Below are positions 36,001 through 46,100 of a DNA stretch of 64,000 bases, one piece after another. The stretch spans positions 1,116,001 to 1,180,000 of the forward strand of contig JAALGY010000051.1 of assembly GCA_032358165.1 (NCBI GenBank), given 5' to 3'. The notes beneath the pieces were generated by a model. The model was not told where the DNA came from. It saw nothing but the letters and a program-made list of their open reading frames with translations, and searched no databases. A program made the translations under genes and the position numbers. Origin of the DNA: Diplosphaera chodatii. Taxonomy: Eukaryota > Chlorophyta > Trebouxiophyceae > Prasiolales > Stichococcaceae. Numbering within the stretch: position 1 is the first letter of the stretch; each line of letters begins with the position of its first letter.

Positions 36001-37485
36001 CAAGTTGTGACTGATCACATGGCCACATCTGCAAATGGTTCTATCAAGCAACGTCCAGCGCCAGGTGTGTCTCACAGGTCATTGATGGGAGGGAACCTGC
36101 AACTTGACCCAAACGACGCCCACCTGCACGCAGGGCGTCCTCCGAGGGCGGCGCGTCTGCGTCGGCGTCCTCTGAGTGCTGCAGCGCCCACTCCAGCGCC
36201 GCCGCGGGCACGTTGTGGCTCAGCAGCAGCGCCTTGGCAGCCAGGCCCGGCGAGAAGCCCATGTCCTGCAGCGTCACCAGCCCCTCCGCATCCGGCTCCG
36301 GCACCTGCAAGGGTCGATCGCAGATCACGACGGTGAAAGTCAAGGAACACTCACCTCTACCATCATGACTTGGTAAGGATTTTACAGCTGCACCGTGCCA
36401 CACACAGCTGACGGGTACGAAACTCTCATTGTGATGACGTCAACAAGGCACACCGGGACCCTGCTGATGACAATCAGCACATCCCTCATGTGATGGCATT
36501 TTCAGCAGTGCCGCATATTCACACGAAGGATATGCCAAGCTAGCTCACCTGCAGCTCTGGCTCGTCTGCCCCCTCGCTGCCCTCTGCCTCATCTTCCTCG
36601 TCACCACCACTGCCACCGTGAACATCTGCGGTGCAGCAATGGAAACCTCCTGCAAGCTGCAAGCTTTTGGGCGCAACCATGGTGTGGGTATGCATACATT
36701 CATACGCGGTGGGAGAAGGAGCTGTCGTCCTCACCCATGAAGCCCTGCACGCTGTTCAACAGTCCCATCATCTGGCCCATCATCTGCTGCTCCAGGTTGC
36801 TGTGCTGCCCCGCGGGAGGCGATGGGCTGCGTGCTGTCGGCGGGTTGCCCCGAGCCTGCGAGCCACGGGGAGCGGTGGCAAATGTGACGAACATTGTCAC
36901 GCTCACCATGAGGCAGGTGCCGATAACCGCAGGCACATCAGAAAAGCCGACGCGTTGACAGACATGCCATGCAAGTCACCTCCGCCTCTGCAGAGGTGAT
37001 GGCGTCCACTGTTGCCTTGTCCGGCAGTGCCGTCCTGGCTTCAGCGGGTTGATCCTCCTCGGCAAGCACCTTGGGCGGCGTTCTTTGTTTGCACCACACC
37101 ACGGCCACCTCGTCGCCATCCTTGATGCCCTCATCGGCCAGCTGCCGGTCCTTCCCGAGCGCATGGTTGTTGTGGAACTGTGTGAGTGGGGATCAAACCA
37201 TTTCACAGCTTATTGTGCTGCAGCGTCGTAGGTTGAACTTTGGTCTCTGACACACAGGTTGGGTGTTGCGTCATGGAGGAGCACGATTGGACAACGGCTC
37301 ACCACTCTAAGAAGCTCGGACTCAGGAAACTGGCAGTGCTTCCCGACTTGAAGCTGCAGCTGTGCGACTGTCGGGTCGTCCAGCTCCACCTCGAACGGCA
37401 GGTCCGTCAGCGTGCTGTGCACTGTCAGGCACATCTTGCCTGGCGCATCTGCGGTGCCAGATGCATGTGGTAGCTGGGACCCCAT
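33078..37485 (-). CDS. UBL-UBA ubiquitin-shuttle-type protein
   Basis: Fifteen exons in consistent phase (37303-37485, 36980-37177, 36735-36855, 36549-36625, 36124-36304, 35809-35915, 35545-35652, 35311-35386, 35037-35149, 34779-34884, 34565-34653, 34266-34416, 33635-34092, 33400-33538, 33078-33247) give 758 residues. An N-terminal ubiquitin-like domain reads CLTVHSTLTDLPFEVEL and ends with ALGKDRQLADEGIKDGDEVA. Two UBA domains follow: LVTLQDMGFSPGLAAKALLL and PQLVEQLADMGFDREQAAQA, the second crossing an intron. Acidic stretches come next, then an STI1-like helical region (LIDAVQALLQNSAAYASLVE, HPEMAPYIRGLRRL), as in ubiquilin/Dsk2. A 150-residue Ala/Gly-rich segment precedes the C-terminus. 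Such proteins carry ubiquitylated clients to the proteasome. The order UBL-UBA-UBA-STI1 differs from ubiquilin, where UBA is C-terminal, so I give no name. Confidence 0.8.
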
Positions 37486-37947
37486 GCTTACGTTCTTCCA
37501 AGCACCCGGCAACCTGGATATGTCAGCGGTTCATCGCACGCAAGGCATGTATGTTCCTAGGCTGCACAACAGCAACTTCCGGCGTTTGCTGGTAGCCAGG
37601 CACGACTTAGGTGAGGTTTCTCGATGATGCACACGGCCCAAGCGAGAGCGCAGCTGTGCACAAGCACTCCCTGCCGCTGCCTGACCAGATGTCAAGCTGC
37701 ATAAGGCGCCAGGCCGTCAGCGCTCGACTCCGCGGCTCGTCCGTCAAGGAACGCCAGATGCTTCCTGCTGCTGTCTACTTCCAGGAAGCCCAGCTCAGTG
37801 AGCTTCACGCAGGGTTGCAGTTGCAAGCATGTGCATGTATCCTTCAGTTGTCATGCCCCCCATAGATGTGAGTTAAATATGAGTGGGACTTGCATCACCA
37901 CGCTGTGACGCGTCTGCGGCAGGAGGCGCTCCGAGCATCTGATCAGC
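37486..37947. other. Divergent intergenic region between the UBL-UBA gene and MetAP
   Basis: 462 bp between two starts on opposite strands, the presumed shared promoter region. No repeat or exon-like sequence is seen. Confidence 0.4.
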
Positions 37948-40372
37948 ATGGGCGCCGCGCCCGAGGCGCCGGGCGCAGCATGTGCCAGGTGCTGCAGGCA
38001 CTGAATGTTCCTCAATGATGTTCCAGACAAATTCAATTTCATGTCGTTCCGGACATGCACATGAGAGCACTGATGACATGACTGCTGTGCAGTCCAATGC
38101 CGACGGCAATGGCGGCAAGTGCACAGGAGCACATGGTGCATCGACACCAGCTATCGGCATGTGTTCAGCCTGCGAGATGGATGTTGCGTTCTTTGCAGGT
38201 GCGACAAGCCGGCAAAGCTGCAGTGCCCGAAGTGTCTGAGCCAGGGGCTGCCAAAGGAGGGAAGCGTCTTCTGCTCGCAGGAATGCTTCAAGGTCAGCGG
38301 TGTGATCTGTGCAGGACGTGGACATGCCTGACGCGATACGTCTGCATGCACTGCTCACCATGCCTACCCAAATGCACGCAGTGTACCACGGCGTCCTGCC
38401 CGTGCACACAGGAAGCATGGAGCGAGCACAAGAAGGTGCACCAGAAACCGGCGTCAGACGGCTGGCTGTATGTCACTAAGCGGGGTCGTGGCCGCACCAA
38501 GGCCATGCCACCATACAGCTACACTGGCAATCTGCGGCCTTACCCAGTCAGTCCTACCAGCGAGGTGAGGATGGGCAGAGCGTGCAACGCCAGGTGCCAT
38601 TGTCGCCCTGTGTTCCAGACCTATTTGCAGCTAAGAGGCCGCTGGCTGCAGGTGCCAGCCAACATACCCAGGCCAGAGTATGCCGACAGTGGCGAACCTA
38701 TCAACGAGATGCGCAGCAGGGCCCAGAATAGCGGTAAGCCGCTGCCGGGGCTTGCCACGCTGATTCTGTTCACGTGCTGCCTTCCACACCTGGGCCATCA
38801 CAATGGCATAGCCTTCATGACAGCATATGTTTTGGTGCAGTGCCGATCTACACTGCGAAGCAGATAGCAGGCATTCGCGAAGCATGCCGGCTTGCAAGGC
38901 AGATCCTGGACAAAGCGCATGCTGCAGTACGGCCTGGTGTCACAACAGACGAGATCGACAAAGTGGTGAGCATGCAAGGAGCAGCAGTTGATTTGTACAT
39001 CTGAACATGTGCTCGATGCTGGCATGCGCTGGTCCTCAATGCACAGGATGTTGCTGAGCTGTCCCTCTACCATGGCAGGTCCACACGGCAACGGTTGAAG
39101 CGGGTGCCTACCCCTCGCCACTCAACTACTGGAACTTCCCAAAGTCTGTGTGCACCTCCGTCAATGAGGTCATCTGCCATGGCATCCCCGACCAGCGGCC
39201 TCTAGAGGTACATGACACATTATACCAGGGCTTCAGTTCGGCGAGCATACAAACGCACAATCCATGATGTCATCAGTCAGGGGCGGACGGGAGGACCAGC
39301 AGAGTGACCACTTATTGGTCACTCTACGACCTGCAGGCTGGAGACATCGTGAATGTGGACGTGACAGCATACTACAAAGGCTACCATGGCGACCTGAATG
39401 AGACGTTTGTAGTGGGCGAAGTCGACGAGGCGTCCAAGAAGCTCACCAAGGTCGCCTACGAGGTGCCATGCTTGGCAGTCGTGCCAAATTCCATTTGCTG
39501 TACTTCGATGAGATGCTGTGTGACATCGCGGAGTGCCCTTGAGATCAGCAGGCATTCGGTGACATCCCTGTTTGGTCCATGTAGTGCATGATGAACGCTA
39601 TTGCCGCCGTCAAACCGGGTGTGCGATATCGGGAGATGGGCGCCATCATCAGCAAGCATGCAGAGAGCAACGGGTGACCATATGTTGCTGAGCAGTCACT
39701 CCAACGCAGCAGCTTCTGGCAAGGTGTTACCCGTGCTCTCAGACTGGGCCATGTTCCACGACCAACTTTTGACGCGGCTTTCGTGTTGTTCTGCAGGCTG
39801 TCTGTGGTCAAAACATACTGCGGGCATGGGATCGGGGAGTGGTTCCACTGCGCCCCCAACATCCCGCACTATCGCGGGAACAAGGCAGTCGGCACAATGA
39901 AGGAGGGGCAGGTAGGTTTCATACATATGGCTGCGGCTAGGCGAATGTATGTCTGCAAACAGTCAGCGCCCTATCTGGTGTCACTGGATGCTCTGCTTAT
40001 CGCCTGTGTTCCAATTGATTGCTGACACCATGCATTGTGCTGCAGGTGTTCACCATTGAGCCGATGATCAATGTGGGCACCTGGCGCGATCAGACGTGGC
40101 CCGATGGCTGGACTTCGTCCACAGCAGATGGCAAGCGCTCGGCACAGTTCGAGCACACGCTGGTCGTCACAGCCAGCGGCTGCGAGCTGCTCACGGCAAG
40201 GCTGCCTGAGTCGCCGCCGCTGTGGTGGGAGGCGGATGCAACACCACAGCCAGCAGATGCTCAGCCGAGAGCACAGGAGAGTGCCGTGACGGCCCAGCTC
40301 CAGCAGCAGCATCTGAATGGGGGTGGGGGCAATGGGCAGGCAGCTGCAGCGCCAGTTGAGCGGACATCATGA
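37948..40372 (+). CDS. Methionine aminopeptidase 1 (cytosolic type, zinc-finger N-terminus)
   Basis: Ten exons (37948-37988, 38199-38292, 38412-38564, 38652-38733, 38841-38965, 39079-39207, 39337-39462, 39585-39673, 39797-39911, 40046-40372) give 426 residues. The enzyme removes initiator methionine from nascent proteins. A MYND-like zinc finger typical of MAP1A comes first: [15 protein letters not shown], then [18 protein letters not shown]. The pita-bread catalytic domain has all five metal ligands: the two aspartates in VNVDV and HGDLNE, histidine in YCGHGIG, and glutamates in FTIEPMI and FEHTLVV. Other conserved blocks are [10 protein letters not shown] and PNIPHY. About 50 extra Ala/Gln-rich residues extend the usual C-terminus. 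The short first exon ([13 protein letters not shown]) was chosen because it restores the first CX2C pair in phase. Intron 6 contains a perfect 10-bp hairpin just before its acceptor. Confidence 0.93.
39301..39325. repeat. Perfect 10-bp hairpin in MetAP intron 6
   Basis: The arms AGAGTGACCA (39301-39310) and TGGTCACTCT (39316-39325) are exact reverse complements with loop CTTAT. The structure lies 9 nt upstream of the acceptor AG at 39335-39336, where a branch point and pyrimidine tract would be expected. Confidence 0.7.
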
Positions 40373-40534
40373 CAGTATGTGGTGTCATCATGTTTGGTGC
40401 CTTCAACTTGGTTGTGTCAGTTTGTGGCAATTTGTCTGGGTGTGTGACCAGCGATATGCATCAGGAGCTTCATAACGCCAGTGCTCTCTATCTGCAGCAC
40501 TTCAAGTGATCTAGATCAACTGTGGTATCCCACA

Positions 40535-41614
40535 TCACGCCTCTACTCCTTTTACGCCCTTCAGGGCAACCTTGCGCATGCGCTCGCTCCTCCGCTGGCA
40601 TATGAGGTCCCCTTGAGCGCAGGGCACACACGCCCCACACGCCATCATGCACTCGCCCTCTGCTCGGACGGTGCCTACCAGCTGCCGCACATGCGTCTTG
40701 CATTCTCCTCGCTTGGCACGCTCTGTGCAGTTGCTCCCCGAGTCCCGGCACACAAACTTTGCCCGCATGGCGGCGAAGTGCTTCATTTCTGTCGTGTCAC
40801 CATACACGCCATTGTGCAACCACTTGGTTGCTGACCACTTCTCGCCCTTGATGACCGGGCACCCCGCATGCATGCTCCATTTGTCGCCTGTCTGACCGTC
40901 CGGCTTCAGATCCCAGAACAGCAGCGCGTCCCCCTTTCGCGGCTTCACGAACACCTTGGCGTGCGCACATTCTGAGGGCACCGCTGCACGCTGTGCTGTC
41001 TCGTTCAGCCACTCCGACTTGCTGAACGCTGTTTCGCCACCCTCCTCGACCCCTGACAGGTACACCAGTATGGTGGCGATGCGGTTGGTCTCATCAATGT
41101 CCATCTTCTTGCGCTCTTCCTCCTCAAACCAGTCCCAATGCTCCTCATACTTCTGGCCCGGCTGATATTTCAGCACCTGCAGGTCTTCTCCATGGTCCGC
41201 CGGCAAGTGGGTCCAGTGGGCCATGCGGTCCTCAATGTCATGCACCACCGCATCCTGGTAGCGCGAGAGGAAGGTGCCCTGGGATGTGCGGATGGGATCC
41301 AGCACGCTGTTGCCTGTCTCGGCGTCCACCACCGTAGACCGCGCCATGGATGGTGCTGCCAGCTCCATGACATGGTCGCACTCCTCCGCTGTCATGAAGT
41401 TGTGGTACAGCCAGGCGCGGGGCCTCCAGGACAAATGCTCGATCCAGGGGTCGTCAGGGCCCAAGCCCCTGGGCCGCCGCGTGCTGGTCTGTACGCTGGC
41501 ATGCAGTCGACGGCCAGATCTCTGCTGCGTGTCGCTGACTGTGCTCCGAGCGACCAACAGGGTTGTAATCGCCAACCACAGGGCACCTCTGCAGATGAAC
41601 GCGGCTGACAGCAT
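40535..41614 (-). CDS. Prolyl 4-hydroxylase with C-terminal ShKT domain, intronless
   Basis: A single exon of 359 residues. The enzyme hydroxylates peptidyl-proline in the ER/Golgi using Fe(II), 2-oxoglutarate and O2; in algae the substrates include Hyp-rich cell-wall proteins. The N-terminus (MLSAAFICRGALWLAITTLL) is a signal anchor. The family opening is RPRAWLYHNFMTAEECDHV. The iron ligands are the His and Asp of HWDWF and the His of SMHAGCP, with the 2-oxoglutarate lysine in KGEKWSATKW. A six-cysteine ShKT module follows (CRDSGSNCTERAKRGEC, then CMMACGAC), as in many plant P4Hs. The start is the first ATG in the frame; upstream there are only non-ATG codons. Every other complete gene here has 4 to 24 exons, so the lack of introns is unusual. 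The stop is 162 bp from the convergent MetAP stop. Confidence 0.92.
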   Translation of the reverse strand: MLSAAFICRGALWLAITTLLVARSTVSDTQQRSGRRLHASVQTSTRRPRGLGPDDPWIEHLSWRPRAWLYHNFMTAEECDHVMELAAPSMARSTVVDAETGNSVLDPIRTSQGTFLSRYQDAVVHDIEDRMAHWTHLPADHGEDLQVLKYQPGQKYEEHWDWFEEEERKKMDIDETNRIATILVYLSGVEEGGETAFSKSEWLNETAQRAAVPSECAHAKVFVKPRKGDALLFWDLKPDGQTGDKWSMHAGCPVIKGEKWSATKWLHNGVYGDTTEMKHFAAMRAKFVCRDSGSNCTERAKRGECKTHVRQLVGTVRAEGECMMACGACVPCAQGDLICQRRSERMRKVALKGVKGVEA

Positions 41615-41906
41615 GGCAGTGCACGCGCGTCTGCCTGCCTGTGTAACGCACTCACTAGCCGCGGGAGCAAACACTCATATCGCTCGAGCGTGCCAGCCGA
41701 CAAGGCGCAATGATACAACTGGACGTTGTCAGGGACGTCCTGCACAACGTCGTCGGGAAAGGGCTGCCTGGTCGAAGGTACGTCACACAGAATGATCACG
41801 CATGCCTTGCGGTCTCCTGCACAGACTGCAAATGGCTCATACGATTGGCCGTCGCGCAAGTGCGCTACTGGCAACACGCACCCGCACTACCCACTGCTGC
41901 GCCTAT

Positions 41907-41952
41907 TAGGGGTAGTTAAAGAAGAAAGAAAGAAGTTCTTTAACTACCCCTA
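41907..41952. mobile_element. 46-bp hAT-like hairpin element (micro-MITE)
   Basis: The 17-bp arms at 41907-41923 and 41936-41952 are perfectly complementary (TAGGGGTAGTTAAAGAA and its reverse complement), with a 12-nt purine loop. CGCCTAT stands directly on both sides (41900-41906 and 41953-41959); the repeat can be extended to 8 bp if the boundary T is counted. A terminal TAGGG and a 7-8 bp duplication fit hAT-type elements. The element has no coding capacity. The identification is inference from structure. Confidence 0.5.
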
Positions 41953-41954
41953 CG

Positions 41955-41969
41955 CCTATTATGAGTCAG
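41955..41969 (+). repeat. Repeat motif CCTATTATGAGTCAG, copy 1
   Basis: Fifteen bases matching, in inverted orientation, the copy at 42555-42569. The core TGAGTCA is a bZIP-type site. The right flank duplication of the hairpin element overlaps its first six bases. Confidence 0.55.
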
Positions 41970-42554
41970 GGCGGATTCCTCACTCATGGCTGCAACTCAG
42001 GCTGCGCGCTTGAAACGGTATGCATAAGCAGCTATGTTGATCAGTATATGACGGGGGTAGCCTGGCCTCTGCCACAGTGTGCCGGATCCAGTGCACCCTT
42101 GGGTTTGAACCCCATGATGCTAACTGGTGTGGAGCTCCGCTCCCCGTGCAACCCCTCTCGTGACGCCGGCAGCTCAGAAATCAATCTGGTGTTAGTGCTG
42201 AGGCTATTTGACGCGCAGCGGGTTGCGCAATCGACTTTTGTTGGCTTTCTGCGCGATCACATTCGAGGCCTTGAGGTCGGGTGGCAAATGCTGGCAGGCG
42301 GCAAGCAACCAGACCGCGAGACGCAAGCATTGCATGATTGATGATCCTCTGCAGGCCTGCAAGGCTGCACTGAGCCGCGATCGAGCGCAGGGATGCCCAT
42401 ATCATCGAGGCCAATCAGACCAACAACAGGATGTTTTCTTCATAACTCAACGCAAATGGGGACCTCAGCCTTCTCAGGATCATCCATCCAGCTCTTGTTG
42501 TCATAGCAGTGAGGTGCCATAGCTGCGCATGCAAGCATCAGGCTCAGACATGGT

Positions 42555-42569
42555 CTGACTCATAATAGG
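42555..42569 (-). repeat. Repeat motif CCTATTATGAGTCAG, copy 2 (inverted)
   Basis: Exact reverse complement of copy 1, 586 bp of intervening sequence away. Together the two could be terminal inverted repeats of a ~615-bp non-autonomous element, or paired regulatory sites. Confidence 0.55.
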
Positions 42570-42588
42570 GGACAATTCCTTTTGAGTG

Positions 42589-42609
42589 AAAGTCCGGGGC
42601 CCGGACTTT
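42589..42609. repeat. GC-rich hairpin, 9-bp stem
   Basis: AAAGTCCGG (42589-42597) and CCGGACTTT (42601-42609) are exact reverse complements with a GGC loop, 20 bp after copy 2 of the repeat motif. Confidence 0.5.
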
Positions 42610-42752
42610 GCCGACGCCGTGTCAACGCTTCACGACGCGCACAATGCTGGGACGACCCACATGGATCGACACATTCATAAAGTTGTTGACACGACGTAGA
42701 GCGCGCATGCATGTGCTGCGTGCGTAGTGCCCCGGGGGCCCCAATTCTAAAG

Positions 42753-42766
42753 TGACTCATAATAGG
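42753..42766 (-). repeat. Repeat motif CCTATTATGAGTCA, copy 3
   Basis: Fourteen of the fifteen motif bases, in the same orientation as copy 2 and 183 bp after it. It lies about 375 bp upstream of the VPS18 start. Confidence 0.5.
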
Positions 42767-43142
42767 AGCCACAGTGTTACTTCTGCCAGCGTGGCATGCA
42801 GTGTGCATGTTTGGGCACCACCCGGTGGTGTTCGTGTCTTGCAACTGCTTGACCTACGCAATGGCTGATACTATCTATAGTTGCATCCGTTGTCGATGAC
42901 GGTGAAGCATCAACAGTGTTGAGACTGATTGATGGCAGACTGAGCGATCGACTCACCTGTGTGTACACCCATCCGGTCGGTCAATCTGTTACATTCGCGT
43001 GATATCAGCTGCGGCCTCGGTTGTTCGACATCGTGATGATTATGTCGACTGGGCTGCATCGTAGTGGTCAATGATATTCCGTCTATGATGGGGTGACGCC
43101 AGGAGAGCGTGCGAAAGCGCATCGGTGGCGCTTGTTAGCAGC

Positions 43143-46100
43143 ATGGCTACCCTCGTTGATGACTGGGTGGAGACCACTACTCGCAGCAGTCAGCACGGTG
43201 CATCACCATCAGCTGTGGCCACGCAGATAGGCGTGGCTGTTGCCGCTGCCGGTGCCGACGCTGCGCCAATCTTCTCGCTCGAGCCATTCGACCAGCAATT
43301 TGCCAGGTAAAATGCCCTCTTGATGCTGTGAAAGCATGTGGCGTCCATCACGCACGCATCGCTCAACGCTTCTCAAGATGGTGCCACCGTTGCAGCCCGC
43401 GGTTGCTCTTCCCTTGCAGGGGCCGTGGACAGGCTGTTGCAGTCGCTGCAGGCAGTGATTGCGTGACGGTAGTGACGTCGCGCGCATATTTGCTGCGGTA
43501 TGTGTACACACAAGGCTCCAACCCAGGTGAACTGCGCTTTGTGCGGCGTGGTTGCTGCATGATATAGATCTTGGCGCATGGAAGTGGCAACGCATCCTGT
43601 CAACATCTGCAGTCTTGGAGCTGGAGCTGAGCAAGGCATCAGGTGCCACTGTGCGGAATGTCTTCACGGACTCAACTGGCGCGCACACCTTTGTGGTGCT
43701 TTCATCCGGCGGCACAGTGGAAACACAGTATCTCCATGCAAGGTGAGCGTCTGCGCCATGGCCATACCCACTGCATGGTGCACCCTTCCAGCTTAGTCAG
43801 GACCGCAAGCAGGTGAATGCGCATGCAAAGCATCAGCTGTTGTTGCCCGCAACGATGCAGCTGGCCGAAGCCACGGACGCTGGCAAAGCTGCGGGGTCTG
43901 CCGGTCAGCGCGGCCGCCTTCGACGCCAGCCACCCCAACACCGCCAGCACTGGGTGCGCGGTGTGTTTCAATCGCGTGCATGCGAGCGCAGCCAAGCAAA
44001 GGCACCGCAAGTGTGGACTGCCTCTCTGCTACTTCTCTGGTGTCCAAACCAGTTGCTGCCATCGCCTCCCACTGGTTGTGTGTCAGCACAATGCACACGC
44101 AGAAGGTGGGTGTGACGAACGTTGCAGGGAGGTGCTTATTGGCACCGAGTCGGGGGCGCTGCACTGCCTGGTGATGGGGGAGGCGGACAAGAAGGAGCGG
44201 CTGTGGGCGCCGCTGCTGGAGCTGGACACGCCCACCCCAGCTGTCCGTGGCTGCTACCAGCAGGCATGCCAATGTTCGCATCTGCCAGAGGGTTGCCAGT
44301 GCCACACAAAGGGTTCTCCTCAGTGCAAAACTCTGGCAACATGACAAGCTGATGCGAAGTGGTGCCTTATGTGCCCGGAGCGAGCCTACTGAAACAGTCG
44401 CATGCGGCATGCTATCCCAGCAAATTCACAATGCCGCTTGGCATTCCGCAGGTCAGTGAGGGAGACGCCGCACTGGTGCTGGTCGCAACACCAGGCCGCC
44501 TGTATGTCTTCCTGGGTGGTCCGGGCCTGCAGGGCGCATTCTCCGGCTACTCCTCGCGCTCTCTGGGTGCGCAGCCGCCCCGGCAGTCACTGCAACATAA
44601 TCACGCATTTGTGGCCACGTGTGGCGAAAGTAACACTTGCATGTCATATGGTGGTGGCAAACAAATGCTGCCCCATGCCATAGCTGGTCTTTTATGGTGT
44701 CGTGCAGAGCTGGACAATTTCGTGGAGCTGCTGCCCATCGCTGGCGGCGGCGCCGGCAGCCTTGCCACACATGCCCCGCCAGGGGGCGGCGCTGCTGACA
44801 GCTTTGGCTGGATTGCCGAGCCTGGCGTATATACCGGTGTGAGACTGGTCTACCTTCACATCGGCCAAGGCCTGTCTGAGGCCTCCGTTAATCACCCATG
44901 ACCGCCGGCATGTCTGTGGATGGCATTTTCGACGCAACAGTCATGCGCTCCACTCTCCAGTCGTCGTCAATGTAGAGCGCACTAAGCCAGTCGAGAATAT
45001 GCAGGTCGCCTCAGCATCGACGGCAGCAGTGAGCCGTCAGCAGATGCCGCCGCCCAGCCACAGCCGAATGGCAGGGCACCACCAGACAGCCTGGGCGCCA
45101 GCGGTTTGCTGGGGCCTGTCGACGTCCTAGGCCAGCAGGACGACGACCACCACCAACAGCAGCAGCCTGCACCTGCAGAGCTGCAGTGCCTGGGCGGGAG
45201 TGCGGCCGGGCTGCTGCCCTATCCGGATGACAGCGCTGCACAGAGTGCTGCCCCTATCTCAATGGTGAGCTACTGCTCCAGCACAGAGGACACACGACCT
45301 CCTCGCATGTTTAGTGCTCGACATGTGACAGGGATAGCCCCGCTGTGCATGCTTCGTATACACCAGCACTGCCAACTGCATGGGTCTCTGGCATCACAGG
45401 CAGTCACGGAACACCATGTGCTGGTGCTGTTTCCGCACAAGCTGGTGGCACTCAACACCGTCAGCCGCCAAGCGGTGCAGCAACTCCCACTCACAGGGCG
45501 CAGCGCCATCGGCAACCCTCTTGGGCTGGTGGCTGATGCCACCACTGGCGCGGTATACCTGTACACAGGTGCCCCATGTCTGCCGCGTCCCAGCATGCTA
45601 CGGCTGACCAGCTGTGGACACCCGCATTTGACTCCCGCAAGTGACAGAGCCTCCACCCAGGCACTCGTATACAGTCATTGTCTGTCGAATGTGACCATGA
45701 CACATGCGCAGGCGACGCACTGTTTGAGGTGATGGCTGAGGATGAGGGGCGCGACATGTGGGCGGTGCACCTCAGCCGCCGCGACTGGAAGTCGGCCCTG
45801 AGAGCAGCGCGCAGCCAGGGCCAGCGGAACGCCATCAACGCTGCCGCTGCAGAGGCTGCGATGGCGGCCGGCGATGCCCGCCGCGCCGCCGAGCTGTGGG
45901 GCAAGGTACGCATGCGAGCGCCAGACGACACCTCGGAAGCAGCATTGTCAGCAACAGCAACAATCGGTTGTTCTGTCCAAACATGCATCACGATGTATTC
46001 ATCCAGCAAGCACTTGGTTCATGTCAGGTACCCTGATCGCATCTGAATGTGCTTTCAGCTGACGGCGGCTGCTCCCAGCTTCGAGGAGGTGGCGCTGCGG

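Larger units (their letters stand above)
41615..43142. other. 1.5-kb divergent intergenic region with small repeats
   Basis: This is the largest gene-free stretch. It separates the P4H start (minus) and the VPS18 start (plus). It holds a 46-bp perfect hairpin element with flanking duplication, three copies of a TATTATGAGTCA-type motif, and a GC-rich hairpin, each listed separately. No exon with family-like sequence is seen. Reading frames at 41726-42013 and 41961-42341 look non-coding. Confidence 0.5.
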
